Shown here in pieces: positions 1-11,824 of a DNA stretch of 64,000 nt (position 1 is the stretch's first letter; each line of letters opens with the position of its first letter). The notes below the pieces were generated by a model. It worked only from the letters and a program-made list of their open reading frames with translations, searched no databases and was not told the origin of the DNA. The DNA is from Alicyclobacillus acidocaldarius subsp. acidocaldarius Tc-4-1. Lineage in GTDB: Bacteria; Bacillota; Bacilli; Alicyclobacillales; Alicyclobacillaceae. Where the stretch lies: contig NC_017167.1 in assembly GCF_000219875.1 (NCBI RefSeq), positions 724,765 to 788,764 of the forward strand, written 5' to 3'. The position numbers and the translations under genes are program-made.

Positions 1-81
1 GTCTCCACGGGCGGCGGCGCGTCGCTGGAGTTTTTGGAGGGCAGGACCCTGCCCTGCGTGGCCGTGATTGAGGACAAGTGA
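1..81 (+). CDS. pgk: Phosphoglycerate kinase, C-terminal end only (partial)
   Basis: The window opens inside this gene; only the last 26 codons and the TGA stop are present. The visible peptide starts VSTGGGASLEFLEG, which matches the conserved C-terminal glycine-rich stretch of phosphoglycerate kinase, the enzyme that makes ATP and 3-phosphoglycerate from 1,3-bisphosphoglycerate. It sits 13 bases before tpiA in the gene order typical of Bacillales glycolytic operons (gapA-pgk-tpiA-gpmI-eno). The order supports the call as much as the short peptide does. Confidence 0.9.
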   Translation, partial: VSTGGGASLEFLEGRTLPCVAVIEDK

Positions 82-94
82 GGAGGTCTTTTGG

Positions 95-861
95 ATGGCG
101 AGGACGCCCCTTCTCATGGGCAACTGGAAGATGTACAAGACGGTGGCGGAGGCCCGGGCTTTCGCGGAGGCCCTCGGGCAGCAGTCGCAGAAGCTTGACC
201 GCCGGGTCGAGTACGCCATTTGTGCGCCGTACACCTGTTTGCACGTCCTGCGCGTGATGTTGCCGGCCCAGGTGCGCTTGGGAGCTCAGAATGTTTTCCC
301 AGAAAAGGAAGGTGCGTATACAGGCGAGATTGCCCCGGGTATGCTTGCCGAGTTCGGGACGAAATACGTCCTGGCTGGACACTCAGAGCGCCGGATGCTG
401 TTCGGCGAGTCGGATCAGTTCATCAATCAAAAGGTGAAGGCCATCGTGGCGAACGGCATGACACCGGTTCTGTGTGTTGGCGAGAACTCGTCGCAGAAGG
501 AGGACGGCGTGACCAAGGAAGTGGTCACGGGTCAGGTGCTGCAGGGGCTCGACGGTCTCAGCGCAGACGAGGTGGCGAGCGCGGTCGTCGCGTACGAGCC
601 GGTCTGGGCCATTGGGTCCGGCAAGACGGCCACGCCCGAGGACGCGCAGGAAGTCGCGCGGGCGATTCGCGCGGCCGTGGCGGAGACCTGGTCGGACCAA
701 GCTGCCGAGGGGCTTCGCATCCTGTACGGCGGCAGCGTGAAGCCTGAAAATGTGGCGTCGTTCGTCCGTGAGCCCGATCTCGACGGGGCGCTGGTGGGCG
801 GCGCCAGCCTGGATCCCGTGTCGTTCGCGGCGATGGCGGAAGCCATTAAGGAGGTGCTCGC

Positions 862-865
<4 letters not shown>
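95..865 (+). CDS. tpiA: Triosephosphate isomerase
   Basis: Interconverts dihydroxyacetone phosphate and glyceraldehyde 3-phosphate in the cytoplasm. The 256-residue product has the usual family length and all hallmark sites: the N-terminal GNWKMYK motif with the substrate-binding Asn and Lys, the electrophilic His in AGHSERR, the catalytic Glu in AYEPVWAIG, and the phosphate-binding YGGSVKPEN loop. The ATG at 95 is chosen because GAGGAGG lies just upstream (80-86). The frame is open further upstream to 68, but that extension lacks a ribosome-binding site. The stop overlaps the gpmI start (ATGA), implying translational coupling. Confidence 0.97.
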
Positions 866-3737
<2,872 letters not shown>

Positions 3738-3787
3738 CAGCCGTGCTAGACTAAGTTTGGGATTTGGGGAGCGGAGGTGACAAGACC

Positions 3788-4030
3788 ATGATGCTGGCGG
3801 CCAAGATTGCCCTCGTGGCGCTCTGTGCCTTGCTCGTGCTTGTCATCCTGCTCCAGTCGGGAAGAAGCGCGGGCCTGTCGGGCGTCATCACGGGCGGCGC
3901 CAACCAGTTTTCCAACCGCCGCCCAAAAGGGATGGATTCCCTGCTGGCCCGCGTGACCGTGGTGCTCGCCATACTCTTGTTCCTGGTGACGGGGCTCATC
4001 GCGGTGATGTACCACTACAACGTGCACTAG
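3788..4030 (+). CDS. secG: Preprotein translocase subunit SecG
   Basis: Small auxiliary subunit of the SecYEG protein-export channel in the cytoplasmic membrane. The 80-residue product shows the family layout: a first hydrophobic helix (about residues 4-21), a polar loop with the conserved RSAGLSG and GGANQFS stretch, then a second helix (about 52-74). The ATG at 3788 follows GCGGAGGTGA at 3771-3780; an in-frame TTG at 3764 lacks such a site. Its position right after eno is common in Bacillales. Confidence 0.93.
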   Translation: MMLAAKIALVALCALLVLVILLQSGRSAGLSGVITGGANQFSNRRPKGMDSLLARVTVVLAILLFLVTGLIAVMYHYNVH

Positions 4031-4079
4031 TCGTGCGACCCATCAAAAACAGATGAAGCATCAGATGAAGCGGGGCTCA

Positions 4080-4115
4080 GGTGCTCTTCTGCGGTGCAGA
4101 AGGGCTCCTTTTTTG
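4080..4115 (+). terminator. Rho-independent terminator after secG
   Basis: An inverted repeat with arms CTTCTGC and GCAGAAG around a GGT loop, extended by partly matched outer bases, is followed directly by six T. It closes the glycolysis-secG transcription unit. Confidence 0.75.
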
Positions 4116-4141
4116 CGCTCCGAGGAATGGAGGACATGGGG

Positions 4142-5341
4142 ATGGGAAAGGCGCTCTCGCTCTTGGTGATGGCGGTGTTCGTGGTGTCACTGGACCTTAG
4201 GCCGCCTATCACGTCCATCGGTCCGCTGGTGCTCACCATTCAGCGCTCGCTCCACATGAACGCCGCGGAGGTCAGCCTGCTCACGTCCATTCCCGTGTTT
4301 TGCATGGGCGCCTTCGCGCCGCTCACGGGTGCGGTGGCGGCGAGGTTAGGCATGAATCGCGCCATCTTCGCGTGTGTCGGGCTGGTGGGCATCGCGACGC
4401 TGGTGCGATTCTTTGCGCATGCGGCATGGCTGCTCTTGGCATCCGCGTTTGCGGCAGGCCTCGGCATCGCCATCTGTGGGCCGCTGCTCTCCGGCTTCAT
4501 CAAGCATCATTTTGGCCGCCGCGCCCCTGCCGTGATCGGCCTGTACTCGGTGGGCATCGGCCTCGGCGCGTTGGCGAGCGCCGCGCTGTCCATTCCTCTG
4601 GCGCAAGCGCTTGGATCGTGGCAGGCGTCGCTCGGCATGTGGACGGGACTCGCCGCGCTGGGGCTTGTCGCCTGGTGGCCGGTGCTCCGAACAGCGCCAG
4701 GGGGCGGCGAACGCAACGCAGGCGGATTGAACGCCGGTGGGCGGGATGCGCTGGCGTCGCCATCGCCTTGGCGCACGGGCAGGGCGTGGCTGTTACTCGC
4801 CGCGTTCGGCCTGCAATCGGGTATCTATTATTCGACGACGACGTGGCTCGCGCCGCGGGCGGAAGAGACGGGGTATTCGGCCAGTGGCGCGGGCGTGGTG
4901 CTCACCGTGTTTGCGCTTATTCAGATGTTCGCCAGCCTTGTCGTGCCGATGGCCCTGGGCCGCACGAGGAACCGGGCACCCTGGCTCGTCGCCTCGGCGT
5001 CCTTGACGCTCGTGGGGCTCGTCGCCTGCGCTCTCCCACTCCCTGCCTGGAGTTCTTGGTTGGCGGATGCGCTACTCGGCGTAGGGCTCGGGGGACTGTT
5101 TCCCATCTTGCTCATTCTGCCGCTGGATGAGACCAAAAGCGGAGACGATGCGAGTCGCTGGACAGCCATGATGCAGTGTGGCGGCTATCTCATCTCGGGC
5201 GTGGTGCCTATCCTGGCGGGGGCCATCAAGGACGCGACCGGAAACTTTTTGGACTCGTTCTGGCTGCTCGTCGCGCTCGCCGCCGGGCTCGTCGTCTGTT
5301 CGCTCTTCCTTCACAAGCGTCCGAGCCGGAAGGCCGTCTGA
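4142..5341 (+). CDS. MFS transporter, CynX/NimT-type
   Basis: About 12 hydrophobic segments spread over 399 residues make this a polytopic membrane carrier. The N-terminal SLDLRPPITSIGPL stretch is characteristic of the CynX/NimT (cyanate / nitroimidazole) branch of the major facilitator superfamily, which also holds drug and 2-nitroimidazole exporters. Substrate is not predictable from sequence. The ATG at 4142 is preferred because GGAGG at 4129-4133 is 8 bases upstream; earlier ATGs at 4127 and 4136 are too close to or upstream of that site. It is monocistronic, isolated by the secG terminator and the rnr leader. Confidence 0.8.
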   Translation: MGKALSLLVMAVFVVSLDLRPPITSIGPLVLTIQRSLHMNAAEVSLLTSIPVFCMGAFAPLTGAVAARLGMNRAIFACVGLVGIATLVRFFAHAAWLLLASAFAAGLGIAICGPLLSGFIKHHFGRRAPAVIGLYSVGIGLGALASAALSIPLAQALGSWQASLGMWTGLAALGLVAWWPVLRTAPGGGERNAGGLNAGGRDALASPSPWRTGRAWLLLAAFGLQSGIYYSTTTWLAPRAEETGYSASGAGVVLTVFALIQMFASLVVPMALGRTRNRAPWLVASASLTLVGLVACALPLPAWSSWLADALLGVGLGGLFPILLILPLDETKSGDDASRWTAMMQCGGYLISGVVPILAGAIKDATGNFLDSFWLLVALAAGLVVCSLFLHKRPSRKAV

Positions 5342-5442
5342 CCCCACCTCCCGTTGGCCGCACCGCGCAATTTTCTTCTTCCTTTTGTGGCGATCTCGCC
5401 CGTTTGGGTTCATACTAGTAGCAACGCACGCGACAGAATCCG

Positions 5443-8192
5443 GTGCACTCGGCGGATGGACGATGGAGTGAAGCCTTCTTGTGGAAAGAGCGATTGCTTG
5501 AATACATGCGTTCGGAGGAATACAGGCCGAGCACGGTCCAGGAATTGTGCGAGCGGCTCGGCGTAGAGAGTGCGGCGGACTTTCGCGCATTCGTCCGCCT
5601 TTTGAACGAAATGGAGGACGCGGGGGATCTCGTTCGCACGAAGAACAACCGATACGCGTTGCCGGAGCAGATGAACTTCATCGCCGGCAGGCTTCAGCTC
5701 AAAGCGCGGGGTACGGGTTTGTCATCCCCGAAAACGAGGCGGAGGCGGACATCTATATTCCTCAGTCCGCGCTGAACGGTGCCATGAGCGGAGACCGGGT
5801 GCTTGTGCGGCTGCGCGAGGAGCGCGGCAAGGGCGCGCAGGCCCACCGCGAGGGCGAGATCGTCAAAATCCTGGAGCGCGGGAACGACCGCATCGTGGGC
5901 CAAATTTCCATTTACGCGCATCACGCCTTCGTCACTCCCCTCGACAAGCGGTTTCCGGAGGACGTCTTTGTCCCGAAGGACGCGGTGGCGAGTGCACACG
6001 ACGGGCAGGTGGTGGTGGTCGAGCTGACGTCGTATCCCACGGCCACGCATGGGCCGGTGGGGCGGGTGGTGGAAGTCCTCGGCTATCCGGACGAGCCCGG
6101 CGTCGACATCCTGGCCATTGTGCGCAAGTATAACCTTCCGGAGGCGTTTCCCGAGGATGTGCTGGCCGACGCCGAGCGGATCCCATTGGAGATTGATCCG
6201 GCCGAGATCGCGCGGCGGAAGGATTTTCGCAGCGAGACCATCGTGACCATCGACGGGGAGGACGCCAAAGACCTGGACGACGCCGTACACGTGAAACGCC
6301 TGCCCAACGGCCATTACGAGCTCGGTGTGCACATCGCCGACGTGGGCTACTACGTCAAGGAACACAGCCCGCTCGACAAGGAGGCCTTTCGGCGCGGGAC
6401 AAGCGTGTACCTGGTGGATCGCGTCATCCCGATGCTGCCGCCGCGCCTGTCGAACAACATCTGCTCGCTGAATCCGAAGGTGGATCGCCTCACGATGTCG
6501 TGCGTGATGGAGATCGATGGACAGGGGCGCGTCGTCTCCCATGAGATTGTGCCGAGCGTGATTCGGACGGCGGAGCGCATGACCTACAACGACGTGCGCA
6601 AGATCCTCGAGGAGGGCGACGAGGAACTGCGGGCGCGCTACGCGCCACTCGTGCCGATGTTCGAGCTGATGCGGGAGCTCGCGCTCATCCTGCGGGAGAA
6701 GCGGATGCGGCGTGGAGCCATCGACTTCGACTTTGACGAGATCAAGGTGCGCGTGAACGATCTCGGCGAGCCCACGTCCATTGAGCCGCGCCCGCGATCC
6801 ATCGCGGAGCGGATCATCGAGGAGTTCATGCTCGCCGCCAACGAAACCGTGGCCGAGCACTTTCACTGGCTAGGCGTGCCGTTCATCTACCGCGTGCACG
6901 ACGAGCCTGACCCGGATAAGATCATCCACCTCAATTTGTTCCTTCACAACTTCGGTTACCATGTGAAGGGTTCAGCCGGGGGCAAGGTTCATCCGCGCGC
7001 GCTGCAGGAAGTGTTGAATGAGGTCGAGGGAAAGCGCGAGGCGCGGATGATTGCGATGGTCATGCTGCGTTCCATGCAGCAGGCGAAGTATCGCCCCGAG
7101 TGCACGGGGCACTTCGGCCTCGCGGCGGAATACTACACGCACTTCACCTCGCCCATCCGCCGGTATCCGGACCTGGCCATCCATCGCATTATCCGCGAGG
7201 TGCTGACGCACGGATCGCTGTCTCCCAAGCGTGAGGAGCAGCTTCGCGAGTTTGTCGCCGAGGCGAGCCGGCAGTCGAGCGAGCGCGAGCGGATTGCCCA
7301 GGAGGCGGAGCGCGAAGTCGATCAGTTGAAGATGGTCGAGTACATGCAGGCGCACATCGACGAGGAATTTGACGGCATCATCTCAGGCGTCGTCCCCTTC
7401 GGCCTGTTTGTGCAGCTCGACAACGGCGTCGAGGGCCTGATCCACATCAGCGAGTTGTCGGACGATTACTACGTCCTGCACGAGCGCCAGATGGCGCTCA
7501 TCGGCGAGCGCACGCGGCGCGTCTTTCGGATTGGCGATCCGGTCCGGGTGGTGGTGATACGGGCGGTCAAGGAGGATCTGCGCATCGACTTTGGGCTCGT
7601 GGAACATCTGCGCGAAGCGACGTACGTCGGTGGTGAAGGCCCGGGCGCGATTGTGTATGATGAGGATCTGACGCCGAAGGAACGGCGGGAAACCGAGCGA
7701 CGAAGGCGCGAGGCGGCTTCCCGGGCCAGTGGCGGCCGCCGGGAGCGGGACGACAAGCGCCATCGCGCGCGGCGGGATCGAAGTGGGAAGGCGCGCGCGG
7801 GCGTCCGCTTGTCGGACTGGGATGACGGCGAAGAAGAGCGCTCAGCGGCTTTGGCCGACATGTTGCCGTCCGAACTTCCGTACGATGCCTGGGACGAGGA
7901 GTATCCGGATCCCCGTACTCGGCGAGGGCGGAAGCGGGGAGGTCGGAGCAAGGCGCTTGACGTGCAGCCGTCGGCAGATGGCCGGACAGCGGGCGGCCGC
8001 TTTGAGGCGGCTTCCACTCGGCGCGGTGGCTACCGGACTTGGCCGACTTGGGAGGCGGACGGCGGCAACGGCCGACGCGCGAGAACCCGTCGAACTGGGC
8101 CATCGCGGCCAGGCGAGAAAGCGGCCAAGAAGCGAAAGTCGGAAGCAGGGAAATCGGGCAAGCGCGGTTCGCACAAAAAGCGAAAACGGTGA
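5443..8192 (+). pseudogene. rnr: Ribonuclease R, interrupted by one apparent -1 frameshift
   Basis: 3'-5' exoribonuclease that degrades structured RNA and takes part in tmRNA-linked mRNA decay. The first frame (5443 to about 5710) carries the winged-helix N-terminus (YRPSTVQELCERLG). The second (to 8192) carries the cold-shock domains from GFVIPENEAEADIYIP, the RNB catalytic centre DAKDLDDAVHV with RYPDLAIHRII, and an S1 domain (GIISGVVPFGLFVQL). The frames join at GGGG 5708-5711: a fifth G gives KARGYGFVIPE, the family sequence. The repaired protein is about 904-916 residues; the last roughly 165 form an unusual Arg/Lys/Gly-rich tail. Start is unsettled: GTG 5443, or TTG 5479 with GGAG at 5465. 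smpB and ssrA follow, the usual neighbourhood. The lesion may be a sequencing error. Confidence 0.85.
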
Positions 8193-8287
8193 GCCGGAAG
8201 TGCAGCGCCGTGCGCGTGGGCGGTGACAGGGTGCCCGGACGCACGGCCGCCAACCGCGCGCCCGTCGGAGCATCGGAGTGACGTGAG

Positions 8288-8761
8288 ATGGCGAGATCGC
8301 AGGGGATTCGGTTGATTGCGCAAAATCGGAAGGCGTATCATGACTACTTCATCGAGGAGACGTACGAGGCGGGCCTTGTGCTGACGGGAACCGAGATCAA
8401 GTCCATCCGCAAAGGGTCGGTCAGCCTGCGGGACGCGTACGCGCGCGTGGACGACGGCGAAGTGTACATCTACAACATGCACATCGCGCCGTACGAGCAG
8501 GGGAATCGGTTCAATCATGATCCCCTGCGGCCTCGCAAGTGCCTGTTGCACAAGAAGGAGATCAACCACCTGTACGGCGCGGTCCGGCAGCGCGGGGTCA
8601 CCTTGGTGCCTACCAAGATTTACATTAAAGATGGCTGGGCCAAGGTGGAATTGGCGCTCGCGAAGGGCAAGAAGCTGTATGACAAGCGCGAAGCCGCCAA
8701 GGAGCGGGACGCAAATCGGGAGATTCAACGCGCCCTCCGAGCGCGCATGCGCGGCGAATGA
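8288..8761 (+). CDS. smpB: SsrA-binding protein SmpB
   Basis: Binds the tRNA-like end of tmRNA and delivers it to stalled ribosomes in trans-translation. The 157-residue protein has the family features: [36 protein letters not shown] at the start of the OB fold, [24 protein letters not shown]-like core (here with [10 protein letters not shown]), and the basic C-terminal tail [16 protein letters not shown] that enters the decoding site. It lies between rnr and the tmRNA gene, its functional partners. Confidence 0.97.
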   Translation: MARSQGIRLIAQNRKAYHDYFIEETYEAGLVLTGTEIKSIRKGSVSLRDAYARVDDGEVYIYNMHIAPYEQGNRFNHDPLRPRKCLLHKKEINHLYGAVRQRGVTLVPTKIYIKDGWAKVELALAKGKKLYDKREAAKERDANREIQRALRARMRGE

Positions 8762-8824
8762 CAACCGTTGCAACGCGCGGAGAGTTCATGGGCCGCTCAT
8801 CGACAGGGACATGATGGAATTGGG

Positions 8825-8852
8825 TTGATCTGTCTTCAGAATGGTGTATAAT
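8825..8852 (+). promoter_or_regulatory. Promoter of the tmRNA gene
   Basis: TTGATC (8825-8830) and a perfect TATAAT (8847-8852) are 16 bases apart, a strong sigma-A type promoter. Transcription would begin near 8859, leaving a leader of about 60 bases to be removed from the mature tmRNA 5' end by RNase P. Confidence 0.75.
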
Positions 8853-8917
8853 AAGACGTGGTCTTGAACGATAGGCGATTCGCTTGAGGACATGCCGAAC
8901 GGCTGTCGCCAAAACGC

Positions 8918-9288
8918 GGGGGCGTTTTGGATTCGACGGGGACTGTTCGAGCATGTACGGCGGGCCGTGGGGCTGCGACCACGTGATGCACGCAGGTCTA
9001 AATTTAACTGGCAAAGCGAATCGCTTTACCACTCAAAACAAGCTCGCTCTCGCTGCTTAATCCAGCGGGACCGTTACGTGATGCGTCGCCTGCGCGCGTC
9101 GCGTAACGTCATCTGAGCAGGCTGGCGGCTTCCCTCGTTCGCGGGGATGCCGCGAGACATGAGCGAACTTGCCTGTGCACCAGCGTGATCGTCCGCGGGT
9201 CACAGGGACTTCAGTAGACGGTCTACGCCCGTAGATGTACATGCGGCGAGGTCTTCGGACGCGGGTTCGATTCCCGTCGCCTCCACCA
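8918..9288 (+). ncRNA. ssrA: Transfer-messenger RNA (tmRNA)
   Basis: Rescues stalled ribosomes by acting first as alanyl-tRNA and then as a short mRNA that adds a degradation tag. The 5' end GGGGGCG pairs with CGCCTCC before the encoded ACCA at the 3' end, with a G-U at the third pair as in other tmRNAs. The TTTTGGATTCGACGGGG D-loop region and the T-arm GCGGGTTCGATTCCCGTC are clear. The tag reading frame lies at 9010-9060. About 371 nucleotides is a normal length for a Firmicute tmRNA. The gene directly follows smpB. Confidence 0.96.
9010..9060 (+). other. tmRNA tag-peptide reading frame
   Basis: The resume codon GGC at 9010 starts a frame ending in TAA at 9058-9060. Added to the alanine carried by tmRNA, the predicted tag is AGKANRFTTQNKLALAA. 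The terminal LALAA matches the proteolysis signal recognised by ClpXP-type proteases. The middle segment is more basic than the Bacillus tag. Confidence 0.88.
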
Positions 9289-9319
9289 TGCATGGATCAC
9301 ACGAAACATGAGGAAGCGG

Positions 9320-9366
9320 TTCGCCGGTTCCGTCCGCCGAAGGACGGGGCCGGCGAATTTGGTTTT
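9320..9366 (+). terminator. Rho-independent terminator after tmRNA
   Basis: A 16-base-pair stem (9320-9335 with 9342-9357, two G-U pairs) around a six-base loop is followed by TTTGGTTTT. It begins about 30 bases after the mature tmRNA 3' end and should terminate the precursor. Confidence 0.85.
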
Positions 9367-9426
9367 GGGCGTTTCGATCAAGGGCATCTTGCGCACGCTG
9401 GTGTTCCGTATGGCGGGAAAGGGCTC

Positions 9427-9455
9427 TTGTCTGATGATGAAAGCGCTTCTACGAT
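9427..9455 (+). promoter_or_regulatory. Probable promoter of the aldehyde dehydrogenase gene
   Basis: TTGTCT (9427-9432) and TACGAT (9450-9455) are separated by 17 bases. A start near 9462 would give a short leader before the ATG at 9509. Confidence 0.6.
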
Positions 9456-9508
9456 AGCCTTCGAAACCATCGCCGAGCGAGTCGCGTCGGCGAGAAATGG
9501 AGGCCACC

Positions 9509-10966
9509 ATGCTGGATGTCAGGCAACTCTCACGACAATACATCGCCGGTGAGTGGCGCGACGGACGCAGTTCTCGCGTGCATCTCGATCAGAATCCGTT
9601 CGATGGCTCGACGGTCGCCGAGATTCGGCTTGCCACGGTGGAAGACATCGACCAGGCGTATCGCGCCGCCTCGGAGGCGCAGAAGACCTGGGCTCAGGTG
9701 AGTCCGTTCGAACGGCAGGCGGTCATGGAGCGAGCGCTGCAGATCTGGGAGGGCTATCGAGATGAGGTGATCTCGCTCGTCGCGGACGAGATCGGAGGCA
9801 CGTTCATCAAGGCGGCGATTGAGTTCGAATTGGTGAAGAACTTCCTCCGCGAGGCGGCGACGTACCCGCTGCGCATGGAAGGGCGGCTCTTGCCGGCCAC
9901 GATTCCCGGAAAAGAAAATCGCCTGTTGCGCCTGCCTGCCGGGGTGGTGGGCATTCTGAGTCCGTTCAATTTCCCGATGTGTTTGTCCATGCGCGCCTTG
10001 GCGCCTGCCGTCGCGTGCGGCAACGGTGTCGTCCTGAAGCCGCACGAAGAGGCTGCCATCACGGGCGGCACGCTGCTAGCGAAGGTGTTTGAGGAGGCGG
10101 GCGTACCGAAGGGGCTGGTCAACGTCGTCGTGGCTGACGTCGCGGAGATCGGTGATGCGTTTCTCGAGCATCCGATTCCGAGAATCATCTCGTTCACCGG
10201 CTCCACAGCGGTCGGGCGGCATATCGCGGAGGTGGCGGGTCGGCACCTGAAGCGGGTGACCCTCGAACTGGGCGGCAACAGTGCGCTTATCGTGCTCGAC
10301 GATGCCGATCTCGACCTCGCCGTCGACGCCGCGATATTCAGCCGGTTCACGCATCAGGGCCAGATCTGCATGTGCGCCAATCGCCTGATCGTCGTCAAGG
10401 ATGTGTACGAGCAATTTCTCGGGAAATTTGTCGAACGCGTCTCGAAACTGAAGATGGGCAATCCTCGGGACCCCGAGACGGTCATCGGGCCGCTCATCAA
10501 CCGCCGTCAGGTCGAGCGGCTGCTCGCCGTCGTCGATACGAGCCTTGAACAGGGCGCTCGAGTTGCCTATCGGGGACCCGTGGAGGGGAACGTCGTGGGG
10601 CCAGTGGTGCTCGTGGATGTGCGCCCGGAGATGGCGTGTGCCCGAGAGGAGATGTTCGGCCCCGTGGTGGCGGTCATACCCGTCGAGAACGAGGAAGACG
10701 CGGTGCGCGTGGCCAACGACAGCGACTACGGCCTGACGGGGGCTGTCATCACTCGCGACGTGGAACGCGGTGTGCGGATCGCCATGCAGGTGGAAACAGG
10801 TATGTTTCACGTGAACGACGGTACGGTGAACGACGAGCCTCTCGTGGCGTTTGGCGGCGAAAGGGCTTCGGGCGTCGGGGGGTACAACGGACAGTGGGGG
10901 ATCGAGGAGTTTACCACGCTCAAATGGATTTCCATTCAGCGCGAACGGCGCCAGTATCCCATTTGA
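9509..10966 (+). CDS. NAD(P)-dependent aldehyde dehydrogenase
   Basis: Oxidises an aldehyde to the acid. The 485-residue protein has the standard family length and sites: the substrate-channel and cofactor region ILSPFNFPM, the NAD-binding FTGSTAVGRHIAE, the general-base Glu in LELGGNSALIVLDDADLD, the catalytic Cys in HQGQICMCANR, and the C-terminal FGPVV and NDSDYGL motifs. The overall pattern resembles benzaldehyde/vanillin-type dehydrogenases, but the substrate cannot be fixed. ATG 9509 is preferred to 9497 because GGAGG is at 9499-9503. The gene seems monocistronic. Confidence 0.88.
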   Translation: MLDVRQLSRQYIAGEWRDGRSSRVHLDQNPFDGSTVAEIRLATVEDIDQAYRAASEAQKTWAQVSPFERQAVMERALQIWEGYRDEVISLVADEIGGTFIKAAIEFELVKNFLREAATYPLRMEGRLLPATIPGKENRLLRLPAGVVGILSPFNFPMCLSMRALAPAVACGNGVVLKPHEEAAITGGTLLAKVFEEAGVPKGLVNVVVADVAEIGDAFLEHPIPRIISFTGSTAVGRHIAEVAGRHLKRVTLELGGNSALIVLDDADLDLAVDAAIFSRFTHQGQICMCANRLIVVKDVYEQFLGKFVERVSKLKMGNPRDPETVIGPLINRRQVERLLAVVDTSLEQGARVAYRGPVEGNVVGPVVLVDVRPEMACAREEMFGPVVAVIPVENEEDAVRVANDSDYGLTGAVITRDVERGVRIAMQVETGMFHVNDGTVNDEPLVAFGGERASGVGGYNGQWGIEEFTTLKWISIQRERRQYPI

Positions 10967-11036
10967 TCACGCGGTCACGAGCGTCATGAGTACAGCGGGC
11001 CCGAGGATATCTCCGGGCCCCTCGGCCATGTTCCCC

Positions 11037-11066
11037 TTGTCGCCACGCACATCCCCTTGTTACAAT
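11037..11066 (+). promoter_or_regulatory. Promoter upstream of mpsC
   Basis: TTGTCG (11037-11042) and TACAAT (11061-11066) are 18 bases apart, giving transcription from about 11073 and a 50-base leader to the mpsC ATG. Confidence 0.65.
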
Positions 11067-11122
11067 ATTCACTGATGTCCAGCACGAGGCCGTGCAGCGA
11101 CGGTGGATAGAGGGAGAGACAC

Positions 11123-11545
11123 ATGGCGGCATCCAAGCTGAAAGGCTGCATCGAGGCTGACATCTCGAACGCCTTGACGAAGTGGGAAAAGGACTATCTA
11201 GGGCGCGGCTCGGTCTCGGTCAAGACGGATATCCTGCGGGATATGATCATCGTTTCGCTGCATGGCATTCTTTCGTCCGCGGAGTATGCGCTCTGCGAGA
11301 CATACGAGGGAATGTTGTCCGTTAAGCGGACGCGCACCAGCTTGGTGGAATCCGGTGTCGAGGATCTGAAAGAGATCATCCGCCGGATCACGGGCGAGGA
11401 AGTGAAGAGTTTCTTTACGGATTTGAGCACGCGGACGGGCGAGCGGATCATGGTGTTCCGATTGCATTCGGATCTCGAGCGGAAACTGGAGTCCGGCGAG
11501 TTCGAAGGCGGCCGCGAAGTCGTGGACGCGGGGCGGGACGCGTGA
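11123..11545 (+). CDS. mpsC: MpsC/DUF2294 family protein
   Basis: A 140-residue cytoplasmic protein of the DUF2294 family, now named MpsC after the staphylococcal membrane-potential-generating system. It shows the family pattern of alternating helices and strands with GRGSVSVKTDILRDMIIVSLHGILSSAE and the C-terminal FTDLSTRTGERIMVFRL. The molecular role is not known. Its place just ahead of dabB-dabA (mpsA-mpsB) fits the known mpsABC association. It has its own promoter. A strong terminator lies between it and dabB. Confidence 0.8.
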   Translation: MAASKLKGCIEADISNALTKWEKDYLGRGSVSVKTDILRDMIIVSLHGILSSAEYALCETYEGMLSVKRTRTSLVESGVEDLKEIIRRITGEEVKSFFTDLSTRTGERIMVFRLHSDLERKLESGEFEGGREVVDAGRDA

Positions 11546-11720
11546 CCGTCGCTTACGTGGGGTCATGTCCAGGCGAATGGCGGCGTAAAATCAATCGAGG
11601 AATGTCACCTATCTGTATCGGTGCGGCGAGCGCAGCGCACAGCCTCTGGAGAAGGGGTTGACGAGGCGGTCCCGTATCGCGAACGTGACCGGGTGTTTGT
11701 TCAACTGGCGTGAGTTGACG

Positions 11721-11785
11721 AAAAACCGGCGTGACTCGAGGGACGGAGGTTTGAAACCTCTCTTCCGTCGAGCGCGCCGGTTTTT
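11721..11785 (+). terminator. Long terminator/attenuator hairpin before dabB
   Basis: AAAAACCGGCG (11721-11731) pairs with CGCCGGTTTTT (11775-11785). Inside, CTCGA and TCGAG plus the AGG-TTTGAAA-CCT helix extend the stem. The T-run lies in the 3' arm, as in intrinsic terminators. It ends only 40 bases before the dabB ATG, so either it ends the mpsC transcript or it is an attenuator for dabB. The 11546-11720 stretch before it has no gene but has a further hairpin, TCAACT/AGTTGA at 11701-11718. Confidence 0.7.
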
Positions 11786-11824
11786 GTCTGTCAATGCCGA
11801 TTGGCGCGGCGTAGGAGGGGACAC

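Noticed and set aside
11000-11025. GGGCCC-rich inverted repeat after the aldehyde dehydrogenase gene
   Set aside because: The stem is imperfect and not followed by a T-run, so I do not call it a terminator.
11640-11680. GGTTGACGAGG, which also occurs in glmS ribozymes
   Set aside because: The rest of the glmS core, including the cleavage site and the downstream CGGCGGATGCC block, is missing, and the gene downstream is dabB.
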